A DNA stretch of 64,000 nucleotides from Przewalskia tangutica. Taxonomy: Eukaryota; Streptophyta; Magnoliopsida; Solanales; Solanaceae. The notes under the pieces are model-generated. The model saw only the letters and a program-made list of their open reading frames with translations, ran no database searches and had not been told where the DNA came from. The translations under genes were made by a program, and so were the position numbers. The stretch spans positions 1 through 64,000 of the forward strand of contig JAQGDG010000268.1 in assembly GCA_029844215.1 (NCBI GenBank), given 5' to 3'. Positions 22,798 through 36,228 of this stretch are shown one piece after another (within the stretch, counting starts at the first letter, position 1; each line of letters begins with the position of its first letter).

Positions 22798-23685
22798 CCT
22801 TCTCGCCTCAAACAAACACGCGCCTGCAGATAGCCTTCACTACTATACTTATTTAAACCAAACATGCCACACCGCCACAAAGAAATAACATGCGCGCTAA
22901 AACCCAAATCCAAGCCAACGAGGAATCACCTCACTTACCTCAAAAGTCCCCACCAAGGTCTAAAAATAAAATCCCCTTCGTACCTTCACTTCTCAAAACA
23001 AACGATAACACACGCTACTTTTCCCCTAACTCATCAGACTTCTCGAACACTCGAACTCTTCTAGTATACGCACCACACTTCCACCATCGTCAGCTTCCCA
23101 ACACTTTGAGTCACAACCTCCAAACTTGGTCATCTTACTAGCTTCACTTTCCTCTAAGGCCATTCCCACTTTCACGAACCGATTCTGGTCGAACATATCC
23201 GCAAACTCATACGACGGTCACCTAAACTGGGCCTAGCACCCGTGATCTCTACCACCGGCGACCACCTGCAGCTGACCCCACCTCGAACAAAGTCGCGGTT
23301 GGCCCGCAACACGGCCCCAACCCGACTCCATCGTCGCTACCAACTCGCTTCCGACACGGAACAATCTTGTTAATCACATCATGAAAGCTACCACTTTCAT
23401 TTTACACTACTCAAGGAAATTATCACACAACACATTCTAGGCATAAAATGCACTCGACAAGGATCACTGCAAAATCTTGTACTCAAGACGGCCTTACATC
23501 TAAGGTCTCAATCAGAATATCCTAAGGTTCATCATTTCTCACCCCTGTGCTTACCCTTTTTCACCAACCAAAGTTCCTAAATCACATTTTAGCACAAAGC
23601 TATCCGAACATAACACTTAACACATTATCATAACATTAATACATACAAGTCTCTGTAGGGTTAAGGATATACCGATCTACCGCTT
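22798..23685 (-). other. 3' noncoding module, family-C unit 1
   Basis: About 0.9 kb between the gag end and the polypurine tract, where pol would be in a full element. It matches 28350-29210, 40220-40975 (reverse), 44610-45557 and 50505-51449. It shows no recognisable pol domain and no long frame. It contains the conserved hairpin region at 23294-23325. Confidence 0.65.
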
Positions 23686-23689
23686 CCAC

Positions 23690-24885
23690 TTAATCATAGG
23701 CCTACCGCAGGCGCATAATCAGAGAAGGCGCGGCGAACCAACATCGATCTCAAGGTCGAAGTCAGAACATCCGTATACCCTTCGTCGGACAGCTTCGCAA
23801 AATGGCCTCGCCGCCGCAAAATAATAAGCTTCCCGCACCACGACACTTCAAATGCGTCTACCACATCGACTACACCGAGGTAGGGTGATCGTGATCCGCC
23901 AACACCCTACTCCTCCGAAACTCAACCCACGGAGCTCGACCGCCCCGAATACTCGAGGCCCCAAGGTCGTGGAGACCACTCAGACCGGCGAGGTACAAAA
24001 CTAGGCCGCCGCTGAGGCGGTCCGCCGAAAGTCACCAAAGCGACCTCGCTGCTCGCCCTCTCGCCGATCTCGGCCATTCCGCCGATTTTCCGCCTCACAT
24101 CCAAGTGCATAAGCTCGCATGCGGCAATGTCCATGCCCACCAAGGGCTACACCAACAACTCGCTAGGTAATCATCAAGCCCTCGTAATATATCGGCACTC
24201 GATCCTCCATACTAGCTACTAATGCGGAACATACCGCCAATGAGTCAAACTCACATTGTACTTCCCGAATCAGACGCCTGCTCGCCTCAATATCAAAATC
24301 TGTTTACCGAGCCTCTCATCTGCGAGGCAAGAAATGTGCCAGAAGGCCTCAAAACTCGCCCCAAACGGCCGGAAGTGCATTCTCTCCCGACAGCCTCACG
24401 ACCAAAACCTAGCCGATCGCGTATCACGCAATTGACGCGAACCTAAGACCACTGACTCGGTCTCCAAGCTCGATCACTTTACGATCTCACAGAATCGTTT
24501 GATGAACTCCTCGCGATCATCCTCGTGCCTCACCCGAGAACTCGCGCTACATCTCGAAAGTCCTCGTAGCCTCAAACTATCCGATCTAGTGGCGAACCAT
24601 CAGCTATCGAACCGCCGCGCCCACTTATTCTCATATCTCGCCACGACCGCCAAGAATCGCCATCTCATTGTAACCCATCTCTTTTTCCCTGCATCTGGAC
24701 CTGAGGCTCGTGCATCAGAGTCTCAGCAGCCATCGCCGCGCTCTAAACTCGCTGCGGCGGCGCCGCTAAACTCGGGCCGCTGGCATCGCTCAGTGCATCG
24801 ACCGCTCGCTCAGACTTCCCTCAGATCTCACTAGCAGCCTCCTCACCGCTTTGCCCACTGGCCCGGGTTGCCTTACGCGAGGCAT
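23690..24885 (-). pseudogene. Gag, family-C unit 1 (broken)
   Basis: The conserved start ATGCCTCGCGTAAGGC is at 24885. Gag core and zinc-knuckle regions align with 45558-46844. A Gln/Pro-rich linker and the knuckles are at about 23800-24100 in several frames. Indels prevent a continuous protein. It is the only coding region of this unit and would supply or mimic the particle protein. Confidence 0.6.
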
Positions 24886-25067
24886 AATCGTAAAACGAAC
24901 ACGCCAGAGGGTCCAACTTATCACACAAATTTCTAAGGCACGATCTCGTAACGAGAAGAAATGGAAACTAATCCTAAATGTCTCATAGCCCGATTATAGA
25001 TATGGTGCACAACACATCGATAATCAAGACTTACTAGACACGTCAGAGACACTTTCCGAGGATTAAT

Positions 25068-25077
25068 CGTGATACCA
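25068..25077 (-). promoter_or_regulatory. Primer-binding site, family-C unit 1
   Basis: CGTGATACCA, four bases from LTR 2, a shortened reverse copy of TGGTATCAGAGC (initiator tRNA-Met). Confidence 0.65.
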
Positions 25078-25081
25078 CTTT

Positions 25082-28000
25082 TGTCACGACCCGACTCGCC
25101 CGTGGATCGTGCCTTACCCTGCACCCTGGTGATACAACATCGAGAAAATCAGAAATAAAACATGAACATGAAATAAGAGATATTATAAGTAAACAAAGCA
25201 ACCAAAACAGCTTGCCTTCAGATATAGACATACAAACCCGAACAGCTTAATCCTTTTACAACCCCGCCACAACAAGATTACATGCACTCTAAGATTTACA
25301 ACAACTATGACGGACAGGCTCGCCATACCCCGAATGTACAAGAACCTACAACTCAGTGGAACACATACTAAAAGATAAGCCTCCAAGGAACTGAGCTTCA
25401 ATACGCGAAAGGTGATCCTAAAAGCGGGGATCGACACCAATGTATTTCTACTCGCAGATTGAACGCATTTCAAGGAGGTCGCATAACAGTACCAAGTATG
25501 TGAAATCAAAATATCAGAGTTAAATCATAATACTATATAAAGCGTGAGACATGTATGATGACCAAAATACGATGCAACATAAAAGTAGCCAAGTCGTGGA
25601 CTCACGCCTCAAAGTCATCACTAAAATATAACTACGGGTCTCACGCCCACAACACCAATCATGTTCGCATCATGGCCGCATGCCCCGAATTCAGACGGTG
25701 TAAACATGTCCATGACGCAACAATAATGACAATCGCCGCACGCCACATGCCTCGACTGACGCGTAGACACGCCCATGTAACATCAACAACAATATATCAT
25801 GATCAACCTCGCCGCACGCACATGTCCTGAATTTCAGATCGGTGTAGACATGTCCATGTAACATCAATCAATCAAGACAACAATCAAAATGGAAACATAC
25901 CCGTGGAATTCTTCACACCGCCAAAGACGCCCAAGTAAGTTCTCAATAAGTCAACCGCCTCCATCGAGAGACGCGTAATCGCGTAAATACAACACTTGCA
26001 CAACAAAGGCTATCATCACAAAGATAGGCGTGTTTCACCACAACAAGCATAGCAAGTCATACACAACTCAAAGTACTTTCATTTTATGCCAAAGTCCGGG
26101 TTTTAACCCTAAAGTACTACGTACGTTAAATTCCTTTTAAAGAGATTCATTCCTTTTATAAAAGTCACCCGATACCCGTAGTATAAAAAAATAGAGTGAC
26201 TCACATTTTTAGGTAAACCAAAACACTTTCCTTCTTAACAACATTCTTTTCCCTAAAGTTCCAGTTTGCCTAATTTCACTTACTCAAGTCTCTTTATTTT
26301 AGAAAAGTTTCATAGTTCATAGTCTTAATCATTTAAGAATATAATTCTCCTTTAAACAGTCTGAGAAAACATATGCCTTATACGAGTGTATGTTATTCCT
26401 GTTCATAATCAATCTTATTAAGCAGCCATGATCTAGAAAATGTAATATCATTTTGTCTCATCTTAGCTTCTATGCAGATGGAGGTTTCTACTTGTTTTAA
26501 TATAATACTTCATTTATTCAGTACATTTTCTTTTTTATAACGCTGCAGTTGGTTTGTCGATACACATTCTCGATTTCCAAATCGATAACATTCTTAAGTC
26601 GTTATACCTAACTTCCCATAAAGCTAGTATAACTCTTAAGTTTTCAAAACACAATACTACACTTCTTTCAAAACGATTCATAAATCTTTTGAAATACTTC
26701 AAGTTTTATTATAACGCCTGCCGCTTATAAATCAAATCGCTTATCTTTTAAAACCACAACCCATTTTCTTACCTACATAAAGTCGTTATAACCAACTTCC
26801 CATAAAGCCGTTATAACACTTTATGTTTCAAACCAATCAAATACATTAAACACACGTACGCCTCACCGCATTACATAGTTATACACATATCATGCTAGAA
26901 CAGATAGGAAGAGGTTCACATACCTCGCGACGATTATCGACTAATAGCAAAATGCTCCAAGTACCTCAACCACGGCCATTCTTAAGCCACGTAGATTGCA
27001 CCACACGTAGTACTTCAACCTATAAGGCCACAAGGCGCTTTATTAACATCTAGATCTCATCATTCCATATTCTACGTAAAATTCGAAGACCTCCCCGCAA
27101 CAACAGCGTAAATCTCCTCCCTTATCGAGGCCGGCTACCAAGCCAAACAGGGGGGGGGGTTAACACGTCTAACCGGACGTGTACAATTCTACTACACAGT
27201 AATGCTACACAAGTCTACTGTAAAACAGCCCTATGTAAATACAGTTCAGTTCAGTTCTTCTCTTTATTATCCTTCTATGTGATTACTGTTCAATTCTTAT
27301 TCAGGCTTAAGTCAAAAGACATTATCGATTTAACTACGCTCGCTCTATTCAATATTCATTCTATATATAGTATACTTCAACTATATATTCTAACAATCAT
27401 GTAATTTCCAATTACAATAGGGGGACAAGATATTTACCTCGATAAGCCCAAAAATTATCCGAGTTAAATGTCGCTCCTGAACAAGGTTTAGCTCCTACTC
27501 CGTGCGCTCCAAAACGCTCCAAGAAACCCTTAGAAGTGTCTACCCCACTTCTACTTAATACTTCAACTACGGGTGAATATTTTTCCTTAGGGTTTCATTA
27601 GTGGCTAAAGGAGGTATAATCGTATTTTCCGGTTTTTCAGATAAAGTGGTACTTTGGAAAGTACTATAAGGTATATGGGCTAGAGTATTTTGGGCATTAT
27701 AACAATACTAGGAGAGTATTTCTATACCACAAAAGGGGGGTATTTATACGAGACAACTAGGCTAGGGGGGGTACCCCACGGCCAAGCCTCACCAAGGGGT
27801 TTCGCCTGCCAGGCTCTCAGCCGAGGGCTTTGGACGATTTCAAGACAAGAGGAGAGCACTGAGACTTAGAAAGATTGCTCATGTTTTGGATGAAGAAAGT
27901 CTTCAACTAGAGGGGTATTTATAGGTCAGTGAAGGCCAACCAATGGCCAAGATGAGGACAAGTGTAAGGCAAGCATGTGGCTAGATTTAAGCCAAGTGCA

Positions 28001-28314
28001 CCTTATCCATCTACCACAACAACTTGCACAAAATATCCTACCTAACCCAACTCACCATTTTCGTCCAACTTAGCCGCCCACTCTTCCAATTGTAGAGGTG
28101 ACAAGTGTCGCCTCTCGTTGGTCCAAAATGTTTCGTGTCTCGGAAAAATCCGCAAAAATAATAAATGACATAGCCGAATTTTCCTACGAAAGTTGTGGAA
28201 ACGTTTAAAAACGACTCTAATCGGGTCAGTGTACAATTTTGAAACTAGCCAATCTTTAAGGCTTAAATTATTATACGACGCCTCACGCATATACTCAAAA
28301 TACGGGGTATAACA
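25082..28314 (-). repeat. Family-C LTR 2 (shared middle LTR)
   Basis: 3233 bp, TGTCACGACCCG to GGGGTATAACA. It has a primer site on one side and a polypurine tract on the other, so it serves as 5' LTR of unit 1 and 3' LTR of unit 2. TATA-like boxes are at 27737-27748 and 27912-27924. A run of about eleven G near 27150 is absent from the sibling LTRs and may be a homopolymer error. Confidence 0.85.
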
Positions 28315-28349
28315 TTCTTCCCCCCTTAGAAACATTCGTCCCGAATGTT
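28315..28349 (-). promoter_or_regulatory. Polypurine tract and dyad, family-C unit 2
   Basis: TTCTTCCCCCCTTAG, then AACATTCGTCCCGAATGTT at 28331-28349, a perfect 8-bp inverted repeat with a 3-base centre. Confidence 0.75.
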
Positions 28350-29210
28350 CCTTCTCAGTCTCAAAACATACACGTGCCGGGATAGCCTTCACTACTCTAC
28401 TTACGAAACCAGACATGCCACACCCGCCACAAAGAAATAACATGCGCGAAAACCCAAATCCAAGCCAACGAGGAATCACCTGTTTACCTCAAAAGTCCCC
28501 ACCAAGGTCTAAAAATATAATCCCCTTCGACCTTCACTTCTCAAAAGAAACGATCACACACGCCATTTTTCCCTAACTCGTTGTACCTTCTAACACTCGA
28601 ACTCTTCTAGTATCGTACCACACTTCACCATCGCTCAGCTTCCCAACACTTTGGAGTCACAACCTCCAAACTTGGTCATCTTACTAGCTTCACTTTCCTC
28701 TAAGGCCATTCCCAGCCTTCACGAACCGATTCTGGTCGAACATATCCGCAAACTCATACGATGGTCACCTAAACTTGGGCCTATCACCCTCGTGACCCTA
28801 CCACCGGCGGACCACCGCAGCCGACCCCACCGAACAAGCCGCGGGTTGGCCCGCAACACGCCCCAACCCGACTCCATCGTCGCGCCAACTCTTGCTCCGA
28901 CACGAACAATCTTGCTAAATCACATCATGAAAGCTACCACTTTCATTTTACACTACTCAAGGAAATTATCACACAACACGTTCTAGGCATAAAATGCACT
29001 CGACAAGGATCACTGCAAAATCTTGTACTCAAGACCTTACATCTAAGGTCTCAAATCGTAATATCCTAAGGTTCATCATTTCTCACCCTCAGCTTACCCT
29101 TTTTCACCAACTGTGTTCCTAAATCACATTTTAGCACAAAGCTATCCGAACATAACACTTAACACATTATCATAACATTAATACATACAAGTCTCTAGAG
29201 GTTAAGGATA
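28350..29210 (-). other. 3' noncoding module, family-C unit 2
   Basis: Same module as 22798-23685. It includes a perfect hairpin at 28842-28870 (CGGGTTGG / CCAACCCG). No pol domain was recognised. Confidence 0.65.
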
Positions 29211-29214
29211 TACT

Positions 29215-30420
29215 GAATCTACCGCTTCCACTCTAATCATAGGCCCACGCAGGCGCATAATCAGTAGGCGCGATGAACCACCATCGATCCGAAGGTGAGT
29301 CAGAACATCCGTACCCTTGGCCGGACAGTTCTTCGCAAAATGGCCCGCTGGCCGCAAAATAACAAGCTCCCTGGCACCACGACACTCCCGAAATGCGGTC
29401 TACCACATCGACCACACCGAGGTAGGGTGATCGTGCATCAGCCAACACCCTACTCCTCGAAACTCGAACCTACGGAGCTCGACCGCTCCGAATACTCGAG
29501 GCCCCGGCGTTGTGGAGGACCACTGCACCGGGCGAGGTACAAAACTAGGCTGCTTGCTGAGGCGGTCCGCCTCGAAAGTCACCAAGGACCTCGCTGCTCG
29601 CCTCTTCGCCGATCTCGGTCATTCCGTCGATTTCTCCGCCTCACATCCAAGTGCATAAGCTCGCACGCGGCAATGTCCATGCCATTTGAAGGGCTACACC
29701 AACAACTCTGCTAGGTAATCATCAAGCCCTGTAATATATCGGTGCACTTGATCCTCCATACTAGCTACTAATGCGGAACATACCGCCAATGAGTCAAACT
29801 CACATTGTACTCGAATCAGACGCTCGTCTCGCCAACATCAAAAATGCGGCCGAGCCCTCCTCATCAGCGAGGCAAGAAATGTGCGCGAAGGCCCCGAAAC
29901 TCGTCCCAAACGGCCGGAAGTGCATTCTCTCCCGACAGCTCCACGAATCAAACCCGATCATGCGGTATCACGCAGCCGACGAACCTAAGACCATCGACTC
30001 GGTCTCGAAGCCTTGATCACTCATGATCCACAGAATCGTTTGGATGAACTCCTGCGGATCATCCTCGGGCCTCGACCAGAACTCGCGCTACATCTCGAAA
30101 GTCCTGTAGCCTCAAACTATCCGATCTAGGGTGAACCATCGTGCTTCGAACTGCCGCTGGCCCACTATCCTCATATCTGCCACGACCGCCAAGAATCGGG
30201 CCATCTCTTGTAACCCATCTCTTTTTCCCTGCATCGTGGACCGAGGCTCGTGCATCAGAGTCTCAGCAGCCATCGCCGCGCCTAAACTTCGCTGCCGGGC
30301 GGTCGCTAAACTCGCCGTCGCATCGCTCGTGTAATCGACCAGGCTGCGCTCGCACTCTCTCAGATCTCACTAGCGCCTCTCACCGCCTTGCCCACTGGCG
30401 GGTTGCCTTACGCGAGGCAT
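29215..30420 (-). pseudogene. Gag, family-C unit 2 (broken)
   Basis: Start at 30420 (ATGCCTCGCGTAAGGC). It aligns along its length with the unit 1 gag and with the family-B gag. The zinc-knuckle zone is near 29330-29410. Frames are broken by many short indels, and the breakpoints differ from those of unit 1, so they arose or were miscalled independently. Confidence 0.6.
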
Positions 30421-30602
30421 AATCGTAAAAACGAAATCGTCGAGAGGGTCCAACTTATCACACCTCTAAGGCACGATCTCGAATGAGAAGAAATGAAACC
30501 AATCCTAAATGTCTCTGACCTCACGATTATAGATGTGGTGCACAACACATCGATAATCAAGACTCTACTAGACACGGCTCAGACACTTTCCGAGGATTAA
30601 TT

Positions 30603-30614
30603 GCTCGGATACCA
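30603..30614 (-). promoter_or_regulatory. Primer-binding site, family-C unit 2
   Basis: GCTCGGATACCA beside LTR 3. It matches the reverse of TGGTATCAGAGC apart from CTG being read as CGG-like sequence. Confidence 0.65.
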
Positions 30615-30617
30615 CTT

Positions 30618-33600
30618 TGTCACGATCCGGCCTGGGCGTGGATCGTGCCTTACCGGGCACCCTGGTGATACAACATCGTAGAAAATCGCGGAAATAAAAC
30701 ATGAACATGAAATAAGAGATATTATAAGTAAACAAAGCAACTAAAACAGCTTGCCTCGCATATAGACATACAAACCCGAGCAGTTTAATCTTTTTACAAC
30801 CCCGCCTACAACAGTATTACATGCACTTAAGATTTACAACAACTATGACGGACAGGCCTCGCCATACCACGAATGTACAAGAACCTACAACTCGTGGAAC
30901 ACATACCAAAAGATAAGCCTCAAGGAACGGAGCTTCCCAATACGAAAGGTGATCCTAAAAGGGGATCGACACTAATGTATTTCTACTGCGCAGATGAACG
31001 CACCCCGAGGAGGTCTAACAGTACCAAGTATGTGAAATCGAAATATCAGAGTTAAATCATAATACCATATAAAGCGAGACATGTATGATGACCAAAATAC
31101 AAGATGCAACATAAAGCTGTCGGGACTCACGCCTCAAAGTCATCACTAAAATATAACTATGGGTCTCACGCCCACAACACCAATCATGTTCGCATCATGG
31201 CCGCGTGCCCCTAGTGACGGTGTAAACATGTCCATGACGCAACAATAATGACAATGCCGCACGCCACATGCCCGGATGCGACGGTGTAGACACGTCCATG
31301 TAACATCAACAACAATATATGGGTGATCAACCTGCGCATGGCCACATGTCCCCGACTTCGATCGGTGTAGACATGTCCATGTAACATCAATCAATCAAGA
31401 CAACAATCAAAATGGAAACATACCCGTGGAATTCTTCACATCGCCAAAGACGCCCAAGTAAGTTCTCAACAAGTCAACCGCCTCCATCGAGAGACGCCAG
31501 AATCACGTAAATACAACACTTGCACAACAAAGGCTATCATCACAAGATAGCGGGTTTCACCACAACAAGCATAAAGTCATACACAACTCAAAGTACTTTC
31601 ATTTTATGCCAAAGTCCGGGTTTTAACCCTAAAGTACTACGTACGTTAAATTTCTTTTAAAGAGATTCATTCCTTTTATAAAAGTCACCCGATACCCGTA
31701 GTATAAAAAAATAGAGTGACTCACATTTTTAGGTAAACCAAAACACTTTCCTTCTTAACAACATTCTTTTCCCTAAAGTTCCAGTTTGCCTAATTTCACT
31801 TACTCAAGTCTCTTTATTTTAGAAAAGTTTCATAGTTCATAGTCTTAATCATTTAAGAATATAATTCTCCTTTAAACAATCTGAGAAAACATATGCCTTA
31901 TACGAGTGTATGTTATTCCTGTTCATAATCAATCTTATTAAGCAGCCATGATCTAGAAAATGTAATATCATTTTGTCTCATCTTAGCTTCTATGCAGATG
32001 GAGGTTTCTACTGGTTTTAATATAATACTTCATTTATTCAGTACATTTTCCTTTTTATAACGCTGCAGTGGTTTGTCGATACACATTCTGATTTCCGAAA
32101 TCAGTATAACATTCTTAAGCCGTTATACCTAACTTCCCATAAAGCTAGTATAACTCTTAAGTTTTCAAAACACAATACTACACTTCTTTCAAAACGATTC
32201 ATAAATCTTTTGAAATACTTCAAGTTTTATTATAACGCCTGCCGCTTATAAATCAAATCAGTTATCTTTTAAAAACCACAACCCATTTTCTTACCTACAT
32301 AAAGCTGTTATAACCAACTTCCCATAAAGCCGTTATAACACTTTATGTTTCAAACCAATCAAATACATTAAACACATGCGCTCACCGTACTACATAGTTA
32401 TACACATATCATGCTAGAACAGATAGGAAGAGGTTCACATACCTCGCGACGATTATCGACTAATAGCAAAATGCTCCAAGTACCTCAACCAGTCGGCTAC
32501 TCCTTAAGCCACGTAGATTGCACCACACGTAGTACTTCAACCTATAAGGCCACAAGGCGCTTATTAACATCTAGATCTCATCGTTCCATATTCTACGTAA
32601 AATTCGAAGACCTCCCCGCAACAACAGAAATCTCCTCCCTTATCGAGGCCTACCAAGCCAAACAGTGGGGTTAACACGTCTAACCGGACGTGTACAATTC
32701 TACTACACCTGAATGCTACACAAGTCTCATCAGAAACAGCCCTATGTAAATACAGCTTCTTCTCTTTATTATCCTTCTATGTGATTATCGCTCAATTCTT
32801 ATTCAGCTTAAGTCAAAAGACATTGCCGATTTAACTACGCTCATTCTATTCAATATTCATTCTATATATAGTATACTTCAACTATATATTCTAACAATCA
32901 TGTAATTTCCAATTATAATAGGGGGACAAGATATTTACCTCGATAAGCCCAAAAATTATCCGAGTTAAATGTCGCTCCTGAACAAGGTTTAGCTCCTACT
33001 CCGTGCGCTCCAAAACGCTCCAAGAAACCCTTAGAAGTGTCTACCCCACTTCTACTTAATACTTCAACTACGGGTGAATATTTTTCCTTAGGGTTTCGTT
33101 TAGTGGCTAAAGGAGGTATAATCGTACTTTCCGGGTTTTTCGTATAAAGGGTACTTTGGAAAGTACTATAAGGTATATGGGCTTGAGTATTTTGGGCATT
33201 ATAACAATACTAGGAGAGTATTTCTATACCACAAAAGGGGGGTATTTATACGAGACAACTAGGCAGTGGGGTACCCCACGCCAAGCCTCACCTCTGGGGG
33301 TTTCGCTGCCAGGCTCTCAGGGGAGGGCTTTGGACGATTTCAAGACAAGAGGGAGGAGTATTGAGACTTAGAAAGATTGCTCATGTTTTGGATGAAGAAA
33401 GTCTTCAACTAGAGGGTATTTATAGGTCAAGTGAAGGCCAACCAATGGCCAAGATGAGGACAAGTGTAAGGCAAGTGTGAGGCTAGATTTAAGCCAAGTG
33501 CACCTTATCCATCTACCACAACAACTTGCACAAAATATCCTACCTAACCCAACTCATCATTTTCGTCCAACTTAGCCGCCCACTCTTCCAATTAGAGGTG

Positions 33601-33815
33601 ACAAGTGTCGCCTCTCGTTGGTCCAAAATGTTTCGTGTCTCGAAAATCCGCAAAATAATAAATGACATAGCCGAATTTTCCCTACGAAAGTCGTGGAAAC
33701 GTTTTCCGAAAACGACTCTAATTCCGTGTTGTGTACAATTTTCAAACTAGCCAATATTTAAGGCTTAAATTATTATACGACGCCTCACGCATATACTGCG
33801 AAATACGGTATAACA
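30618..33815 (-). repeat. Family-C LTR 3
   Basis: 3198 bp, TGTCACGATCCG to CGGTATAACA, the outer 5' LTR of the array. Leader repeats are at 31185-31390; TATA-like boxes at 33238-33250 and 33413-33424. Confidence 0.85.
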
Positions 33816-35676
33816 CAAAGTAGAGCCTCCGAGAAGATGGAGCTCCCGACACCAAAGCAAAGATCCTAAGGATGTGGATCTAGCACTGCCGCTTACCGCG
33901 GCATGAACGCAGCTTCAAGGAGGTCAAGACAACAGGTACCAAGTATGTGAAACTGTAAAGTACTTAAATGAAATCATATCACTTTAAAAACCAATTTTAC
34001 AAATATGCACGAAACAACCAATGTAACCGCACATAGTGCCACATCATAAACAAGAGCAACAATAGGTAAACTGTAACAGGTCTTTTCTAGGCTGCGAATG
34101 ATCGAAGCAGGGCCACTCGCCCATATTATCATTCTGCAAGCCTAATCCTGGACTCCCGTAGTCCGCATAGGCCACTCACATAGGCCCGCATGAGGTATAA
34201 CCCCGCATCGAGGGTAGCTACTCCTCGGCATCGTCCTGGACTCGTTGTCCGCATGGCCACATAGACCGCATGAGGCATAACCCCGCACACTAACCTGGAA
34301 CTCTCGTAGCTCCGCATAGGCCCCCTGGACCCGCATGAGGTATTCTCGAATCATGGTCCTGCATCGCTGAGTCTACCCCAGACGGAGGCAGCTTAACCCC
34401 AGATCATCTCAAGAGGTGAGTGATATAGTACTAACCTAACGACATAGTTTAAACAACATAAGCATAAGTAAGACTGACCTCTTTACACAAACGTTACAAG
34501 ATACTAACACATAGCATCACAATATGTCTACTCATCAAAACCATCTTATTATACCTTTCAGAAATCAATACAAGTCTTTTATAAACACATAAGTAAACTG
34601 TTCCTTTTTATAAAACTTAAGCCGTTATACTTAACTTCCCATAAAGCTAGTATAACCCTTAAGCTTCTTGTTTTAAAAACAAATATTCTTCTTCTTTCAA
34701 AACTGTTTTATAATTCTTTTGAAAGACTTTTTAAGATCTTTATTATTCAGGCTTAAGTCGCAAGACATTGCCGTAAGTATTATTTAGGCTTAAGTCAAAA
34801 GACATTGTCGTAGTTATTATTCAGTTAACACACGTACGTCTACCGTACTATATATATATATTTAAAATATCATGCTCAAGAGTATAGGAAGAATCACATA
34901 CCTTCTTGGCGAAATCCACCTGCCAAGTCGAATATGTCGCGCGCAGAGAATCAACCTATAATAGTCACAGACATCTATCAAAGTCTAGACTACTCTGTAG
35001 GTCATTCTAAACAGAGGGTTCTCAATTCTACGGAAAGTCGGGCAGCACTTCCTACCCATGAGCTATATAAGTCTCATCAGTGAAAACAAATCCTATGTAA
35101 GTATAGTTCAATTATTCTTCTTTTATACCCTTCACCGTGATAACAGCTCAATTCTATTCTCAGAATATCCTTCTAAGTATTTATACTTATTCTTATACTT
35201 CTACAGTATGTATTCTCTAATTATAAAAGAATGATAAGTTTATTTACCTCGATAAGCCCAAAATTATCCAAGTATAAACGTCGCTCCTGAGCAAGGTTTA
35301 GCTCCTAATTTGTACGCTCCGATAGCTCCAAGAACCCTTAGAAGTTCTTCACAACTTCTACTAAGTACTAAGGGATTTGGGCTAGGGTATTTTGGGCATT
35401 ATAACAATACTAGAAGGCCACTTTTCTACCAAGGGAGGGGGGGTAGGTTTCGGCTAGGCTAGAGTGGGTTGCCTCGCCAAGCTTCACGGAGTGGGGAGTG
35501 TTTGGACGAAAAGGCTTACAAGGGAGAGGGAAGGATTTTAGACTTGGAAAGTTTGTTTGTGGATGAAGAATTCTTCATCTTAAGAGGGGTATTTATAGGT
35601 CAAGGGATGGCCAACCAATGGCCAAGATTTAGCCAAGTGCTAGGCAAGTGTAAGGTCAAGATTAGGGCAAGTGTAC
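33816..35676 (-). repeat. E2 5' LTR, part 2
   Basis: Continues the LTR broken at 19594. It carries the family-A leader repeat block (about 34140-34380, three units with CCGCATGAGGTATAACCCC) and the TATA box at 35585-35597. It ends with TGTAC, where E3 enters. Confidence 0.8.
35672..35676. repeat. Target-site duplication of E3, left copy
   Basis: TGTAC immediately before TGTTATACCCCG; identical to 44080-44084. Confidence 0.9.
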
Positions 35677-36089
35677 TGTTATACCCCGTATTTCCAGAGT
35701 ATGTACGTGGGTGTGTACGTATTATAATTTGAGCCTTAAAGTAGGCTAGTTTCGAAATTTGTACACAAGTGCCGAAAGGAGTCGTTTTTCGACGAAACGT
35801 TTCCACAGCTTTCGTAGGGAAAATTCCGACTATGTCATTTAAAATTTTTGCGGATTTTTCCGAGAGACGAAACATTTTGGACCAACGAGAGGGCGACACT
35901 TGTCACCCTCTAATTGGAAGGAGTGGACGGCAAAATGGGCAAAGTTGGACGAAAATGGTGAGTTGGGTTAGGTAGGATATTTTGTGCAAGTTGTTGTGGT
36001 AGATGGATAAGGTGCACTTGGCTTAAATCTAGCCCTACACTTGCCTTGCACTTGGCACCATCTTGGCCATTGATTGGCCTTCACTTGAC

Positions 36090-36102
36090 CTATAAATACC
36101 CC
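36090..36102 (+). promoter_or_regulatory. TATA box 1, E3 5' LTR
   Basis: CTATAAATACCCC at LTR position about 414, with CTTCATCC-type sequence about 30 bp downstream. It corresponds to the single box in families A and B. Confidence 0.7.
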
Positions 36103-36216
36103 TCTAGTTGAAGACATTCTTCATCCTAAACTTGAGCAATCTATCTAAGTCTCAAACTACTCCCTCTCCCTTGAGCTTTCGTCCACCACCACCCCCCCCC
36201 TAGCCTAGTTGTCTCG

Positions 36217-36228
36217 TATAAATACCCC
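36217..36228 (+). promoter_or_regulatory. TATA box 2, E3 5' LTR
   Basis: TATAAATACCCC, about 127 bp after the first. It is present also in the E3 3' LTR and all three family-C LTRs. Confidence 0.5.

Larger units (their letters stand above)
19595..33815 (-). mobile_element. Family-C tandem array: LTR-gag-LTR-gag-LTR
   Basis: Three similar 3.2-kb LTRs (19595-22766, 25082-28314, 30618-33815) alternate with two 2.3-kb gag-only internal regions (22767-25081, 28315-30617). Each has a correct primer-site joint and polypurine-tract joint. The whole block sits in the E2 5' LTR. Flanks are TAAAA (19590-19594) and CAAAG (33816-33820), probably one worn duplication of a C/TAAAA site. The unit length is about 5.5 kb. 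No pol segment was seen in either unit. Confidence 0.85.
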
